Source of the DNA: Pipra filicauda
Lineage: Eukaryota; Chordata; Aves; Passeriformes; Pipridae
DNA: 64,000 nt
Direction of reading: 5' to 3'
NCBI RefSeq assembly: GCF_003945595.2
Contig: NW_024104665.1
Coordinates: forward strand, 1,827,651 to 1,891,650
Below, in pieces: positions 1-13,364 of this stretch. Positions within the stretch are counted from its first letter, which is position 1. Each line of letters opens with the position of its first letter. The position numbers and the translations under genes were made by a program. The notes beneath the pieces were generated by a model. The model was not told the DNA's origin and searched no databases. It worked only from the letters and a program-made list of their open reading frames with translations.

Positions 1-3000
1 CATATCCTTGTATCCCCTATATCACTCAGGATAAGCAATGCTATATAAAATATGTAATGCCAAACAACACAAGCAGCTCTAGAATCCCATAAAAGTGTGG
101 GACATGATGTGAGGTTTTATCCCACAGTATTGAGGTTGTTGATTAAGTCATACAGGGGGAGAAAATGAGTGAGGAAATACTGGGTATTTGCTTTAATGTA
201 TTTGGAACGTGAGAACATGAATAATTAGAACAACTAGGTATATTTCTCACAGAAGCTAATGAGATTGATCAATCCTGTTACAGATTCAGCTCATATTAAC
301 ATTACAGCCACAACTCCTAACATTCCAAAAGGGTCTTACTTAAGAGAGACCTGTGCAAGGATCATGAGAGTTAGCAGATGTTGATAGAAGCACTGTACTT
401 GTAGGGAGAGTTTTGAAGGAACCACCATATTAATTTTGATTGTCAAGTCTGATTTACTCATTATTAAACCAATCCAGTACATTTGGTTATGGAGTTCTAT
501 AGTAAACCAGAACAAGAAAGAGTTCAGCATTAACAAATTATTTGAAAACAGTGTAAAAAAGACATCTTGTGGAACATCAGCCAAACAGAGAGTAAAAACA
601 GATACCTACATTCAAACACAGAGGAGTTTTTTCCTACCTTTTTTTTCTGAAATTTTACTTTTCTCTTAAATGTGGTATATATGTTTGCTGAGGAAAATTT
701 ACCATGGATTTCAAAAGTTATTTAAGTTGTAAATGTCTGAAGTTTGAAATCCCCAGTATTAGACAGGGATTCAGTTTTTATTGTATAGGTGCTCAGCACC
801 TGCTAAAAATCAAGCATTTTTTTCAGAGATATCTCAGACAGGGCAAGCAAAAACTGATGCACTTGAAATTACTGATTCCTTCTGAAAAGATACACATGTA
901 AATTTATAAAGATGGAATTGCTTGGTCAGGGATGGAGAAGTAGCGCGGCTGAACTGAAAGTGGCTGGTGCTCGAGGAGGGAATTTAGATGAATAGCTAAG
1001 AAGTTGACTCAAGTTTCTGGACTTTAATGAGTGGAATAATTTAGATGTTGAATCAGTGATCTTGCTCTTATTCCTAGATGTTGATAATTTTGTCAAGTGT
1101 ATTGCTCTTCTCTCCTATGCATAAAGGACAACAATTTATCTACCTTCAAAGGAACCAGAGTGATTTAGGTACTGACTTTGATTGAATGTCTTTAGAAATA
1201 TGTATAATCATCATGTGATTATATGAGTTAAATACCTCTTTAAATTATCATAGAATGCTACTGTCCTTTTAAGTCTGTACTGATAAATACAGAAATCTGA
1301 TATTGCTGTCTTTTTGAAAATAGAGTTCTGTTGTCCATTGTGTTTAAGCAGGAACCAGATTCAAACAGTCCTAAAATAAAAGTGCTATTAAATTATATGG
1401 ATTTGTCATGAGTCAGCTAAGAAATATAGAGTAAGGAAAACAAAACAAATTGTGCTTCTGACCTTTGATGTTTTCTTTTCTCTTCGTACTTTCTTATTTT
1501 GAGTGAAACATGCTTGAATGATGTACTATTCAAGAACAATTTCATTCTGAATTACTTTTACTGTGCTTCATACCTCATGTAATTAAAACAGTTGTTCAGA
1601 GTATGCAGATGACTTGCAGTTTATGTGAGATCATGTCTTCAGGAGATAATGCATGAAGTGTATTACCAGCTGCCTTTGAAGCATTTCAAATTTGTTTAAT
1701 TGCAATAGAAACAACCACATCCTTTTGACACAACTCCATTTCATTGAGTTCCCATTTGCCCTCAGAATCATCCATAGCTGTCTTCCAGTGTTCTAACCAG
1801 GACTGAATCATACAGTTTGGGTTCATAGTTTCACCATTGTATACTATGTTTTGTTCTCTTATCAAACACGTGCATAGTGCTCAAATTAAAAAAAGAAAAT
1901 TAACGAAACCACAACCAAAACCTGACTTTAAAGTTTGGAGAGGGGATTAGCAAGATAACTATAAAAACCCAAAAAGCTTAAATCCTGTTAGTGAGTCTAA
2001 ATGAAAATGACATTTGAAAGAAGGCAAGGTGATTTCTGGTCAAGTACATACTTAAAACCTAATGAACAGTGGTATGTGCTGGTGCTGAGAACCTCAGATT
2101 TGGAATTCAACATATGTTTGTAGAGATCTGAGCTGCAGTCAAGCTTTATAAATGCTGAACGAACATGGTGTGGAATGATCTGTTATTGGCCTGGGCTGAA
2201 TGGCACTTATTTAACCTATTTTATGTAGTTTATCCTATATGGAGCTTTAAGAGTCTTCAGTTTGCTGTTTGGTTGTTGCTGCATTTAGCCCTTCATAGAT
2301 AAATGCTAAAAACCTCTTTCTGATTTTTATGATTCATAGCTTAGTGATGCAGAAACAAACACACTTAGAATGCACAAAACAAAAAAAGCAACCAAAACAT
2401 TTTGAGTGGCTCTGAATATTTCACTTTTAGATAAGAGACCACTGCAGATGTCAGAATTTGAAGTCTATTCTCTGGATTTCATTTTTACTAGGTGTATGTG
2501 CTTCTGACCCATAATTTTTAATCTGTTTTTTTTTAAATCAGAAGGAATTTATCTTTTAAAACCAAAATGTTTACTTAGTTGTTAAATAAACCAAATCTCT
2601 GTGTGTTGTTTTTTCCTTTTAGTGCTTCTTATATATATGTTTTAGAAAAATTCCTAAACTTAACCATAATCTTATTCACTTACAACTTTTTAATTGTTCA
2701 TGCTGTTTCGGGCAAAAAACAAATAAAATTTCCAGAACATTAAGTGGTAATATATGTAACTTATGGCTTTAACCCAAAGGAACTGAACACTGTAAGTCCG
2801 CTGCATTTTAGGGATGACATTTGGAAACTGGAAAAATAAGTCAAAATATTGGGAATGCTAATTCAAATTCTAGCACTGTCCTTGCTTGACTAACTTGGAA
2901 TTTCATGTTATTTATATAATTGTGTAAATATCCTTTTAATTTGGATCTATTATAGCAGTTTAGGGAGGTTCCAGAAGCTCTCACTTAGACCTGGTTACCT

Positions 3001-4672
3001 GTATGTTACCAAATCAGAAGTATGGAATCCGTTATGTTTCAAACTAACATTTGTCTCTACAGTCAGTGTTGCCTCTGAAATAGAAATTAAAGCTCAGGTT
3101 AATGAGCATCTCAGGCTAGGCTGTCTTTGGAGGTTGACCTGTCCCAGGCTTCTCATCTGTCAGATATAAACCTGCTGCCTGACTCTGCTGCAGGACTGTG
3201 CATATGCTTCACTGCATCTAGGACAGCAAGATGCTTGTCCAGCATGCTCTGAACAACCACGTTGCAGTGGTGTTATACTCGGATGTTTTTATGTTCCTGC
3301 CATGGTCATAGTTAGTCTGGGTATTCTGTCATTTGCATGCCTTTTATTAAGTGTGGCCTTCCTTCATGGAAATAGCTTTATGATCCCTGTTGTGCAACAA
3401 TGTATGAAACTGCAAACACCTGGAAAGATTTTCCATGGTGCAAGCATTAATGCATCAGTGGCCAAACATCTGGAACTCATTGGAAGATTCCCAGTGGTCC
3501 TTTCAAGTGCTGATTGAGTTTTCTTTCTTTTATAAGATGCACATCTCTCTTGACGTTGATTCCAAAAACGGAGGGGAAGCGGGAGGGAGGGAAAGTCTCT
3601 GACTGGCAAATGATATTATTTACCGCCTGGAACGTTTTCTAGTAACAATTTAAAATATCAACATGCGTGTATGTAAATGTTTTGAAATAAAATATTCACT
3701 TAAAATAATGCTACATTTGTTGTAGTTACCAAATAACAAAATTTTGGATATCAGGATGTCTGTAAATACTTTGGTCAAGAAGTATGGATTTTGACTTAAA
3801 ATTGATTGCTTTTCAAAGAAGTGGTAAAACTGACCCAGGCCTCAACATAGTAACTGAAACTTCCTGATTTTCCATACAATTTCTCATAATATATGTTCTT
3901 GTCCTATGTTCTATGGCTTTTCTTTTTCCTTGTAATGATATAAATGACCCAGAGGTGAACAACAAAGAAAGATGAAGCAGGTTTCTTCCTTTCTGGTCTT
4001 TCAGACATGAGTCCTTATTATGACTTGTTGCTCATAGGTACTGATATTGGTGCTTGGTACCACACCCTTCTGGGGATATCTGGCACACTGTGGCTTCACG
4101 ACATCTGGAAGATGGTACAAATTAATCTCCTCCTAAAGTTAGTAATTTTTGAATGGTCACAGTGGCATAATTTTCAAGACTGTATGATGACGTGGAAACT
4201 GCCTGTATGCTTGCTTTTTTAATCTATCTTCCTTTTATTTTATTTTTGTGTAACAAAGTAGGGCTTCATCCTGGAATGTTTTGATGCTGCTCAACATGGA
4301 CATTTAGTGAATTCTTTCTTGTCAGGCTGGACACTCAGGTAGTGTTGGAGGAAGGAAAAAAAAGACCTCCTTATCATACATGTTATTTTCCCCAGCAGCA
4401 TGCTCTGTATGGGACGCAAATATTTTGATGACTTTATGCTACTCAAAAATGCTTCTTAGAGGGAGATAACATCATAGGTTTAGCAGCTACCTCCATGTTC
4501 TGCTGGAGTGTCAGAAACCAATCACAAGATTTAGCCTTCATTGCAAAACTTATGTTTAAAGGTTCCCATATGCATATTTTGGTTGCTTCTAATATTACTT
4601 TTTAAGTAGCGGTAAGATACTGATTGTTGGGTTTTGGTTTTGTGCAAGTTTTTTCATTTGTTGGATTTTGGC
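1..4672. other. AT-rich noncoding block without recognisable genes
   Basis: No open frame here exceeds about 80 codons, and none resembles a known protein family. I see no CR1 tail, LTR ends, tRNA fold or long tandem array. The part around 3.10-3.25 kb is somewhat richer in G and C than its surroundings, but I cannot assign it to a repeat family. Intron or intergenic sequence fits best; ancient conserved noncoding elements cannot be excluded without a genome alignment. Confidence 0.6.
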
Positions 4673-4693
4673 TTTTTTTTTTTTTTTTTTTTT
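4673..4693. repeat. Poly-T homopolymer, 21 T
   Basis: An uninterrupted run of 21 T residues. No SINE or LINE body is recognisable on either side, so it reads as a simple mononucleotide repeat rather than a retrotransposon tail. Confidence 0.9.
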
Positions 4694-7600
4694 AAGTAAT
4701 AAGAACACACAGTTTTGACCTGATGAACTTGAGTATCTGCAGGTTGTTTTAATCCCTTCTAATCTAATGCATTTATGCTGAGTTGTCATACTCAACTGAG
4801 AAAAATGAAAGCTGAATAGTCATTTGCATAATTCATATTTGTTACATGGCTTTTTGGATTTACTGAGAACAAACAAATAGGAAGTATAGTATGTAAACTT
4901 AAACCTGTACTAAAAAAAAAAAACAAACAGACATCTGCCTTGTCTTCTAACTTCAAAAAAACCCATTATTAACCTGGATGTATTGTTAGGAGTGGTTCTT
5001 TGGGAGCATGAAAGTGAAAGATTTGAATAAAGGGTTGTGAACTGAAAAAAAAGTTTTGAAAAGGTAAAGGAAGAACAGGAAAATATTTCCCCTCTTCCCA
5101 GGAATCATTCTAATTTAATTGTATATACAACTGTTCAGAACAGATGGAAAAATAACCAGGTCATAACCTTTGCTCTGTATTCACTTTCTTAGGAGCAAAG
5201 CCTCTAAGTCTCAATGAGACTTTGTCTTCCTTGAGAAATATTTAGGGCTGGTAGAGATTGAACTGTAGAACAAAACAGAGGATACATTTTGAGATGATTT
5301 ACTTCAGACTAGCTCTCATGTGGTCACATAGGCTGCATACCTATGTAGCTGAAATGCACCTTTAGTTTAACTTCAGCTGAAACAGATCCAGTTCTCATGC
5401 TCCAAATAAATAGTCAGTATCCGGGGACAATTGGGAGGTTTAATATAAACCAGTAATTAGACTTGGCTGGCTTCTGTGAGAACTGACCTAGGTCATTGAC
5501 TACTGATTGTGAAGATTTTTACTGGTAGTAAATGAGTGTGATCTAAAAATGAGTTTTGAAAAAGATTGAACTAGGTACACATATTAATTTTACTTTTCCT
5601 ATGGAATTTTGGATTCCATTTTCAAAAGCACGAACAGTACTTATAGCCTATCCTTGTTTTTTTTTAATGCAAAAGTTTCATGTTGGTTTTAACTCTAAAT
5701 AAGAGTATCAGAAACAGTTTCCAGAATCTTATGATCTATAATCAACTTATTGGACTGCAAAGTGTTCTGAATTGCTGACCTCCAGAAGTCTGGCATATAC
5801 TAAAGTATAACTAGAATATCTTTGACAAAGATACATAAAGATGCAGCAGTGACTTTGATGAAATTTGTCTCATAGAATTGGTAAGTTTTATTGGGCAGGT
5901 ACTGATTTTGCAATGAAGAAAGTGTCCAGTGTAATTCTGGGTGGTAAACAAAGCTTAATCCTTGTTAGGAATACATATATATTTTTATATATATAAGTAT
6001 AAAAAAGAAAGAACACCTCTATTATCTTTTCTGAGGTAAAAGAAAGCTTCATTCAGTGGCTAAAGTAACAGGAAAAATTTCAGTAGATTTAGGATGTCAC
6101 ATAGGACTCAAGTCTTGCCAGAGACTGAAGTCAGTGGGATGTGCTAAATATGTTTTTGGCCCAGAATCTAAGACTTTTCCAGACTCACATGAGACCTATG
6201 TGGCAAATGTGGAAGCTTATTCCAGATCTACTGACTCCTAGTCCAGTCTTCAGATTGCAGGAACATTCACTCTCCCTCTGTTCCTCATCTTTCTGTACTG
6301 AGTTTTCTTGAGTGTTAAGCAAGAATAACAACGTTTTTGTAGGTCAAACAGGTGAGCAACTGGTAGATTTAAATATTGCGTCCCAAAATCCATATACTCT
6401 GCTTCTGTATTCAGTGGAAGTAGCATGTAGGAAGAACCTTACACATAAAATGATAATAGTGTATCCTTCATCTCTACAATTCACTCTTCCTGGTCACCTT
6501 CCAGGTTTGCTAATACTGTCAATACATATCCCATGTTAGGCCTTGTGGAGAAATGTAAACTTTTATTGCACTGAGACACACCAACTGTAGAGCAACGTAA
6601 TGATAAAAGAGCCATTGAAATATATTGCTGGAAAGCCAGAGTACATTTTTGAAGCATGTGTTTATAAACTCCTGGTTCTGAGCACAATGGCTGCATTATA
6701 AGCAAGAGCTGGGGAATAGGCATCACTCCAAGTGGAGTCAGGAGTGGAAAAGGAGTAACAGCTGACTTCTGTTTATCAGAGCAGCTTGAGCAGGATGTGC
6801 TTTCACATATCTAAATATTTATGTAAACAGATGCACATTAAACCACTTAGAAATAAATAAAATTTTCTGAAAATAGAACTCCACAATGATGTCGGGAGCT
6901 GTTTATCTTTAATGACTGTGGGAATGGGCTTGAATATACAAGTATTTCATTGAAAAACAGGCAATAAAACTAGCTTCAAATATAATTTCTAAAGATTATA
7001 TGACACATCTTAGTGTGCTGAGCGTACAGATTTACTAGGGTTTTTTTCGAAAAACAACTACCTTCTTTCCTAGCTTCGCACAATGGTTGAGGGCATGTAC
7101 TTGTTGCTAGTACAGCCTTTGAGTGAGTGCTCCTGTCTTCCCTTCTGAATGCTGAGGCAGAGGAATACTCCTTCCTGCAGTGTGGTGCTCTGTAGGCAAA
7201 GGGCAGAGTATCAGTGTTGGCTGTGTTTTGCCTGCTCGGTACAAACCAGATCTGCACGGATTTTCTCCTCTTATCTTGCATGTCTATATGGAATCATGTC
7301 TCAGCAGACAAGGATTGATTTTAGTTTGTTTGTGTACGAATGCTGAATTAGAAGATTTTATCTGCTACAAGTGATTTTTCTACACTGTGCTACTTCCTCT
7401 GCCTCAGTTCCGCAATTTTAAAGATAGTATAGCAGAGTCATGGTTTAATGGTTTTTTTCTCTCTCTGCTTTTGTAAATTTTTTGTTGTTGTTGCAGGTGG
7501 ATTTTAATTACATTTTCTGTGTTTGACTTCTTCTACTTGAGAACATTAGTTAAGAATTTTGATAGGTTTCTGTTCTACAACCTTGATTGCACTGTTGGCT

Positions 7601-9619
7601 CTCTATGGCTGCTGGGTCAGTTTTATCCCTAACAGCTTCAATGTAACAGAAGCTAGTAAAAGGAACATTCAAACAAACTGTTCATTGTAAATTTGGGATA
7701 AATTAACTTTAGGGGATATAATAACCATCAAGATGTATTAACAGGTTTTTATGACCATTTTATATCAGTAAATGCCTGTCTTTGTTCCCTGTGTTCTTAC
7801 TGTGAGAACAATGCAGCTGGCCAAATGGTTAGAGTTTGTGGTTGAAAAAGGAAATTAGTTCTGCTCAGTCTTGAGTTGAGGCAGACAAAAGCAATTGTTT
7901 GTTGTTTTTGCATGAAGCACGGTGTTTTTAAAACTTAGTGGTTCAATACCTTGGATTTGTCCTTGCTTCCAGTAAATGTGGAGGTGCTGATGTTGTAAAC
8001 ACGTCAAGCATTTGTGTTCTGTGATTATTAAATTCTTGTACTTTCTTGTTCCCAAAGAGTTTCCTTTCATGAACATGACAAACCTGACAGTAAATCCTTT
8101 GGCCAGAACACTCATGGTGATAATGATTGACTAAAATAAAGACATGATAAAATTGTTTCTTATATGAGGAAAACCCTGATAGTCAAATCTTGTTTATTCA
8201 CATTGTCCTCCTTACTACTTAAATTTTTTAAAATTTGTTGATGTAACACTAATATTTATGCTCACATGAAACAATGGATAAAAAAAGATGGAAGGGTTTT
8301 TTTTCTTTTTTTTTTTTTTGTTGCAAGTGATTCTGATATTTAATTAAAACATTGATTCACACTTTCCTTTAGGTATGGTATGTATGAATGGCAAAGGAAT
8401 TTCTCATCCTTTTCTACCTGCTGTCTTCTGAAAGACAAACCACAAAGTTCCTTAATTTGGTTTTCTTTGTTCCACCTCCAGGAGCTACAAGTTTGTAAGG
8501 AATTTATTTCTTCTGGTGAAGAAAAAGAGGAAAAGTGAAAATTTTAAATTCTTCTTATTTTTGTGTAGTCACTCAAAATGCTGCAAAATTAATTATATGG
8601 ATGTGCTGTGAAGATTCTTGCATTTATCGTGCTTAGAGGAAACTGTACAAGACATTGGGGACAAATATAAGTGTTTTCCAGTGTAGTTTACTCCTGTTAA
8701 CAGGTCAGGATAAATGTGATTGGGGTGGATACCTTTTGGCTTTACTTGCAGCTGTATAATTCTGAGTCGTTTAATGCCCTTTGGAAAATAGAGATGTATT
8801 CCTAATATTCTTGCAGTTTTCTGTGCTCCTTAATCATTGTCATCAGTTCAATGAGTTTTCTGTAAGCACTCTTTTTACAAAGCTCTTTCATGGATGTTTT
8901 TGTGAGAACGTGTTGAAGAACAGTGTATGAAAGAAAGCGGAGTCAAGGAAAATCTCTTTAAGAGATTTCCACAAAATCGTCTTGGGAAGAACAGTTTCTG
9001 TCTCCCACTGTTATGAAGGTGTTCTACATCTAAGTGCACATTAATAATCAGAAGAGTTTAATTAACTTCATGAATTTTAGATACTTTTTTTGAACATTTT
9101 GTAGGATCAGTGTCTTACACGAGGTATAGAATGTCAAAAATCCAGAAAATTGATCTTTTATACATACTGAATTTCCTATTACCTTGAAGTCTCTGCTTAA
9201 AATATTCTACAATGTGCATGCACACACCCTCCACCCCCCTCATTAAAGTGTGTGCAGCTAGGTAATGTCTCATAAGAGGGTTTTTTGGGTGTTTTTTATT
9301 ACTTAGAGGTTCTTTATGGATGGTGTGTGAACAGATGATGTGTTCTTTGACTTTGTGTTCATTATGGATCATGCTAGACCTTATAGACATACACACACAC
9401 ACTTTAGCACTGAGTTTTTCTCAAGAATGCAAATCTCAAAGGATACCCTGTTGCTATGAGTTGATCTACTATTACTGAGCTATATTTCAATTTTTCCAAG
9501 GTGCCCAGTATGCAGTAGTAGTGTGCTTCCCTTTGTTGCTGCTGTTTGTTGCATGATTATATCTATCCTGCATGGTGCATGTTCTCTAATCATATGCTGA
9601 GAGAGGAATCACTTGTTAC
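4694..9619. other. AT-rich noncoding block
   Basis: It holds only short chance open frames, the longest about 101 codons at 6976-7281 on the minus strand with no family resemblance. Simple features are an A12 run at 4912-4923, an alternating AT stretch at 5971-6000, a T-rich tract at 8297-8319 broken by one C, and a short CA run near 9389-9402. Around 6115-6135 there is a short phrase resembling fragments of very old amniote repeats, too brief to assign. Confidence 0.55.
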
Positions 9620-10140
9620 AATCATGGAAATGTTGGTTGACTGGGACCTTTCAAGGTCATCCAGTCTGACTTTCTTCTCAAAGCATGAGCATCAAACCAG
9701 CTTTAGTTAGCTTAAGACTTGAAGGCCACATGCTGTAGCCTCCTGGCCACATTAGGAGCCTGTTACTGGACCCTCTTCAAAATCCCTATATTCTTCCTGG
9801 AGCAGGCGTTCACAGATGGATGAAGTACTCCAGCTGCAGCCTCACCAGTGCTGTACAGAACAATAAAGTGTCTTCCACTGCTCTGCTGCCCCTGTTCCTC
9901 CTGATGTAGCCCAGCTGTGCAGTTTGGCTTAGTGCATGGAAGTGCACTGTTGCCTCGTACGTAGTTGGCATCTGCTGTAACTGCCCAGCTGTTTTCAGCA
10001 GGTGCCAAATCAGCCCGTGCTGCTGCCCCAGGAGCAGAGCTTTTCACCTCTTGTTGAACTTTGTAAGTTTTCTGCTGGGCCAGGCCACAGCTTTTACCAG
10101 GTCCCTCTGATTTGAAGCTCCACCCTCTAATTTCTGTTAA
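9620..10140 (-). mobile_element. CR1 LINE fragment, old and decayed (3' part)
   Basis: Read on the minus strand, this matches the C-terminal third of CR1 ORF2 and its 3' end. The tail near 9620-9660 still resembles the CR1 terminal sequence, with the phrase for a ward of about 10 nt before the 'catccagtc' segment. The part at 9820-9920 corresponds to the well-conserved CR1 protein stretch that normally reads like '[14 protein letters not shown]', here altered by substitutions and frame changes. The longest open frame over it (9763-10182, minus, 139 codons) is not in the CR1 reading frame and is a shadow. Divergence by eye is clearly greater than in the 48.3-kb copy, so this is an old insertion. 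It is 5'-truncated, as most CR1 copies are. The right boundary is approximate. Confidence 0.75.
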
Positions 10141-11618
10141 AGTGTTTGAGTTCCCGACAAGACTTCTGGGTTTGCCATACACTGAATATTTGTGGCTTGT
10201 GAGAGTGGAGCATTCATGTGGTGTTTCTGCTCTAGACAGGAAGTAAGAAATGTAAGAGATAGTATTTCATGTTACTATCCAAATGACATTTTTTCATTCA
10301 TTAAACTCTCTGTAAAGACATTTTGTTTGATACCAAAGGCATTTTGAAGACAGATTTCCACATGGATATAGTGATTGGAGATAATCAAGATAGTGATTAA
10401 TCTTTATGCATGCAACAGTGATGGCTTTGAGAAAGAAGTTTTGCAATAAATTTGTTTCTGTTGCAAGCAGTTTATAAGTATTTTGTAAATCTATGCTCCT
10501 AGTTTGTGTTCATTAGCATTCAGGAATGGTCATGTCGTAATACTTTACAATGAGATTGAAATCCTTAGCTGTTACTTGTTTGTTTTGAAAGCTTCCTATT
10601 ATGATAACCAAATCTTTCTGGCATCATTCATGGTAGCCTTAAAGACCTTGTGTCACGCGAGTCTGAACTACCAAATCCTAAAAAAAATTGCATGCATTGT
10701 GAATGGCATATATGCACAACACCTGCAATTCCTTAACAGTCCATTTTAGATTCTAAAGAGTGCTAGCGTGACAATGTACACAGTGAATGACATCCTGGGT
10801 GTTGGGGTTTTTTGTTGTTAAAGGATTCAGTAGATACCATTTACTACGCCATATTAGGAATGTAAAAGTCAAGATGGCCATTAGGCTTTTCTTGATAATT
10901 CAGGAAACCAAAACTGAAAATGTGTTCTGTAGTTGCATTGCCTGCCTGAAATCCTCCTCTTCCACTGTGTTGACATCTCTGCTTATCTTCTACTCAGTGT
11001 CATTCAGAACTGTTTGTGTCTGCCAATGAATCTGGCACACATATGGCTTTATCATGTAGGGTTCCTACCTACCAAAAGGCATAGAAATATGAGGGGGAAA
11101 AAAAATTTGTGAGTTTTTGCTGGAGTCTTCAATTGTAGGTAAAGAAGTGTCTGAGAAAGACTTCCAGCCATTTGCTGAGGGATATTGCTTTTGCTGATTT
11201 TGTGTGCTATTTTGACAGTGACTTTGGTCTGCCTGTCAGTGACTTGTTCTAAAATGTCCATAATAACAAGACTGTTTATCTGTTGCTTTAATTTTTTCAC
11301 AGAAATGCCACCACACAAGTGATCTTTAGGTGGTTCTACAGGAAAATATAAAGGAATTTAGTAAAAGTGCCATAATGACAACATCACTGTCCTTTTGTGA
11401 TCCATTTCTTTAGGGAAAGCTATGGAGTGATATGTTTCCTTAAAATGTATTTTTTCTGTGCTGTCCTTGATGAAGGTAATTTTGATACTAGAGCATAGTT
11501 TTCTCCTGCTTCCCTCATGCTGCTCCTCTTCTTCATGTAACTCTGCTATCTTCAGGGACCATTGAATCCAGAACAAGATGTGGGCAATGTAGGGAAGTGG
11601 TCCTATCTTGTGGCAAGG
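10141..11618. other. AT-rich noncoding block between CR1 and LTR remnant
   Basis: I recognise no gene or repeat here. Open frames of 72-88 codons on both strands have no similarity to anything I know, and they overlap one another in ways typical of chance. Confidence 0.55.
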
Positions 11619-11855
11619 TGTCCTGGTTCTGGCCAGGATACGGTTAATTTTTGCAGTAACCAGGAACAGACATGGCTAGGACACAGAGGTTATTCTATAC
11701 CACCTCACATCATGGGGTGGGAGAAGGGAGTCTATTCCGGAAAGTAGGGGTTCTTTTTGGTTGAGAAAACCTGGTGGAGGGAGCAGTCGAGTAGTGCTGC
11801 TTCTGAGCATTTTGCATGTAAATAATTCGTCTCTCTTGTACACTTTTCACAGAAC
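11619..11855 (+). mobile_element. Degraded endogenous retrovirus LTR fragment (solo LTR type)
   Basis: The left end begins TGTCCTGGTTCTGGCCAGGA and continues into a 'gttaattttt' segment. This start is characteristic of a common avian ERV LTR family that opens with TGT-CTGGTT and an AGTTAATTTT block. Further in, the segment around 11691-11715 matches the 'tattccataccat..gacatcatg' block of the same LTRs. The body is much shorter than the several hundred bases of a full LTR, so internal segments have been lost. No internal retroviral genes flank it, so it is a solo-LTR remnant. Its right end runs almost directly into the 3' end of the CR1 at 11.86 kb. The family name and the exact right end are uncertain. 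Confidence 0.6.
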
Positions 11856-11859
11856 AGAG

Positions 11860-13250
11860 CCACAGAATCACAAAATATGCTGAGTTGGAAGGGACCCACA
11901 AGGATCATCAAGTCCAACTCCTGGCCCATCACAGGACTGTCCCCAAGAGTTACAACCTGTGCCTGAGAGCATTGTCCAAATGCTTCTTGAACTCTGTTGG
12001 ACTTGCTGCTGTGCCCGCTTCCCTGGGGAGCCTGTTCCAGCATTGAACCACCCTCTGGGTGAAGAACCTCTTTCTAATATCCAACCTAAACCTCCCCTGA
12101 CACAACTTCAGGACATTCCCTCGGGTTCTATCACTGATTGCCACAAAGGAGATCAATGTCTGCCCCTCTTCTCCCCCTGCCTTTGAGAGAGTCAAGAGCT
12201 CGTCCAAGTTTTGTGTCATCTGCAAACTTGCTTAGTATCCCTTCCAGTCCTGTCTCCAAGTAATTTAAGATGTTGAAGAGCACAGGGCCCAAGATGGAGC
12301 CCTGCAGAACCCCACTAGTGACAGATCACTAGTCTGATGTCACCCCATTCTCTATTACCTTCTGAGTTCTACCTGTGAGCCAATTGCTCACCCACCATAC
12401 GATGTTTTTATCCAGCTGTGTGCTGGATCACAAAGATCCTGTGAGGGGCAGTATTGAAAGCTTTACTGAAATCTAAAAAGATTACATCAATGGGCTTCCC
12501 TTGATCAATTAGATGGGTTACCTTATTGTAGAAGGAAATCAGATTTGATAAGCAGACCTTTCCTCTCATGAAGCCGTGCTGGCTGTGACTGATTAAATGC
12601 ATTGTCTTTCAGGTGTTTTTCAATACCTCCCAGAATAATCTTCTCCATAACTTTTCCAGGCACTGAAGTGAGACTGACAGGCCTGTAGTTCCCGGGGTCC
12701 TCCTTCCTGCCCTTCTTGGAAATAGCGACAATGTTCACCAGCCTCCAGTCAGACTCCCAAGACCACTCAAAAATTATTGAGAGAGGTTTTGCGATGACAT
12801 CAGCAGCTTTTTGAGGATTCTGGGATGAATCCCTTCAGGCCCCATAGATTTTTAGGGATCCAGCTGGAACAGCAGATCGCGCACAATTACGGGAGTTGAT
12901 TGTCCTCGCAGTCATGGTCCTCCAGCTCGGGGCACTGAGACCCCTTGGTCCCTCATCTGCGTTGAAGACAGAGCCAAAGAAAGCATTAAACACCTCCTTG
13001 TCTCTGTTCCTGTTTGTGAGGTGACCATCCTCATCCTGTAACAGGCTAATGATATTTCTATACTGCCTGTTGCCATTAATATATTTGAAAAAACTCTTTT
13101 TATTGTCCCCCACATTTCTGTCCAGCTTCAATCCAATTGAGCTTTGGCTGCACAGATATTTTCCCCACAGCGGCAAGCAGTATCTACTGATGTTCCAAGA
13201 CTGCAGACAGGGGTCTTGGAACATCCTCCATCCTGTTGGCCATATCATTT
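11860..13250 (-). mobile_element. CR1 LINE fragment with much of the reverse transcriptase region and an internal deletion
   Basis: On the minus strand, from 13.25 kb downward, the pieces follow CR1 ORF2 order: a segment with 'SFFKYINGNRQYRNIISLL', then 'GNYRPVSLTSVPGKVMEKII', then the RT motif A region 'VIFLDFSKAFNT', then the FADD catalytic box (codons at 12215-12226) in the context KFADDTKLG. The C-terminal part with 'RTRGNVLKLCQGRFRLDIRK' follows almost at once. Compared with other CR1 copies, roughly 200 residues between the FADD box and this C-terminal part are missing, with the junction near 12180-12195. Several frame changes break the ORF, so it cannot encode an active enzyme. The 3' tail (11866-11930) is nearly the same as the tails of the two SINE pieces in this window, which suggests a CR1-X-like subfamily. 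The 5' end is truncated near 13.25 kb. Confidence 0.9.
11950..13248 (-). pseudogene. Broken CR1 ORF2 (endonuclease/reverse transcriptase polyprotein) remnant
   Basis: This is the coding remnant inside the CR1 above. Four open pieces in different minus-strand frames carry it: 12835-13248 (region upstream of and entering the RT), 12523-12738 (GNYRPVSLTS block), 12408-12602 (QHGFMRGK and FLDFSKAF blocks) and 11950-12225 (C-terminal block). The catalytic FADD motif is retained in sequence but sits out of frame with its neighbours after the deletion. In an intact element the protein nicks and reverse transcribes at the insertion site; this copy is dead. The endonuclease domain is absent through 5' truncation. 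Confidence 0.85.
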
Positions 13251-13364
13251 AAGTAGTGTATATTTGCAGATTTGGAATGCTTAAGAAAGGAAATGATAAT
13301 ACCAGAGTGAATCCATGCAGTCTTGGAATTTTTTTTGTTTATTTAAATAGATTTAGAAAGTCCT

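Noticed and set aside
9763..10182. 139-codon minus-strand open frame
   Set aside because: It overlies the old CR1 but is not in the ORF2 frame; the CR1-like phrases appear in another frame.
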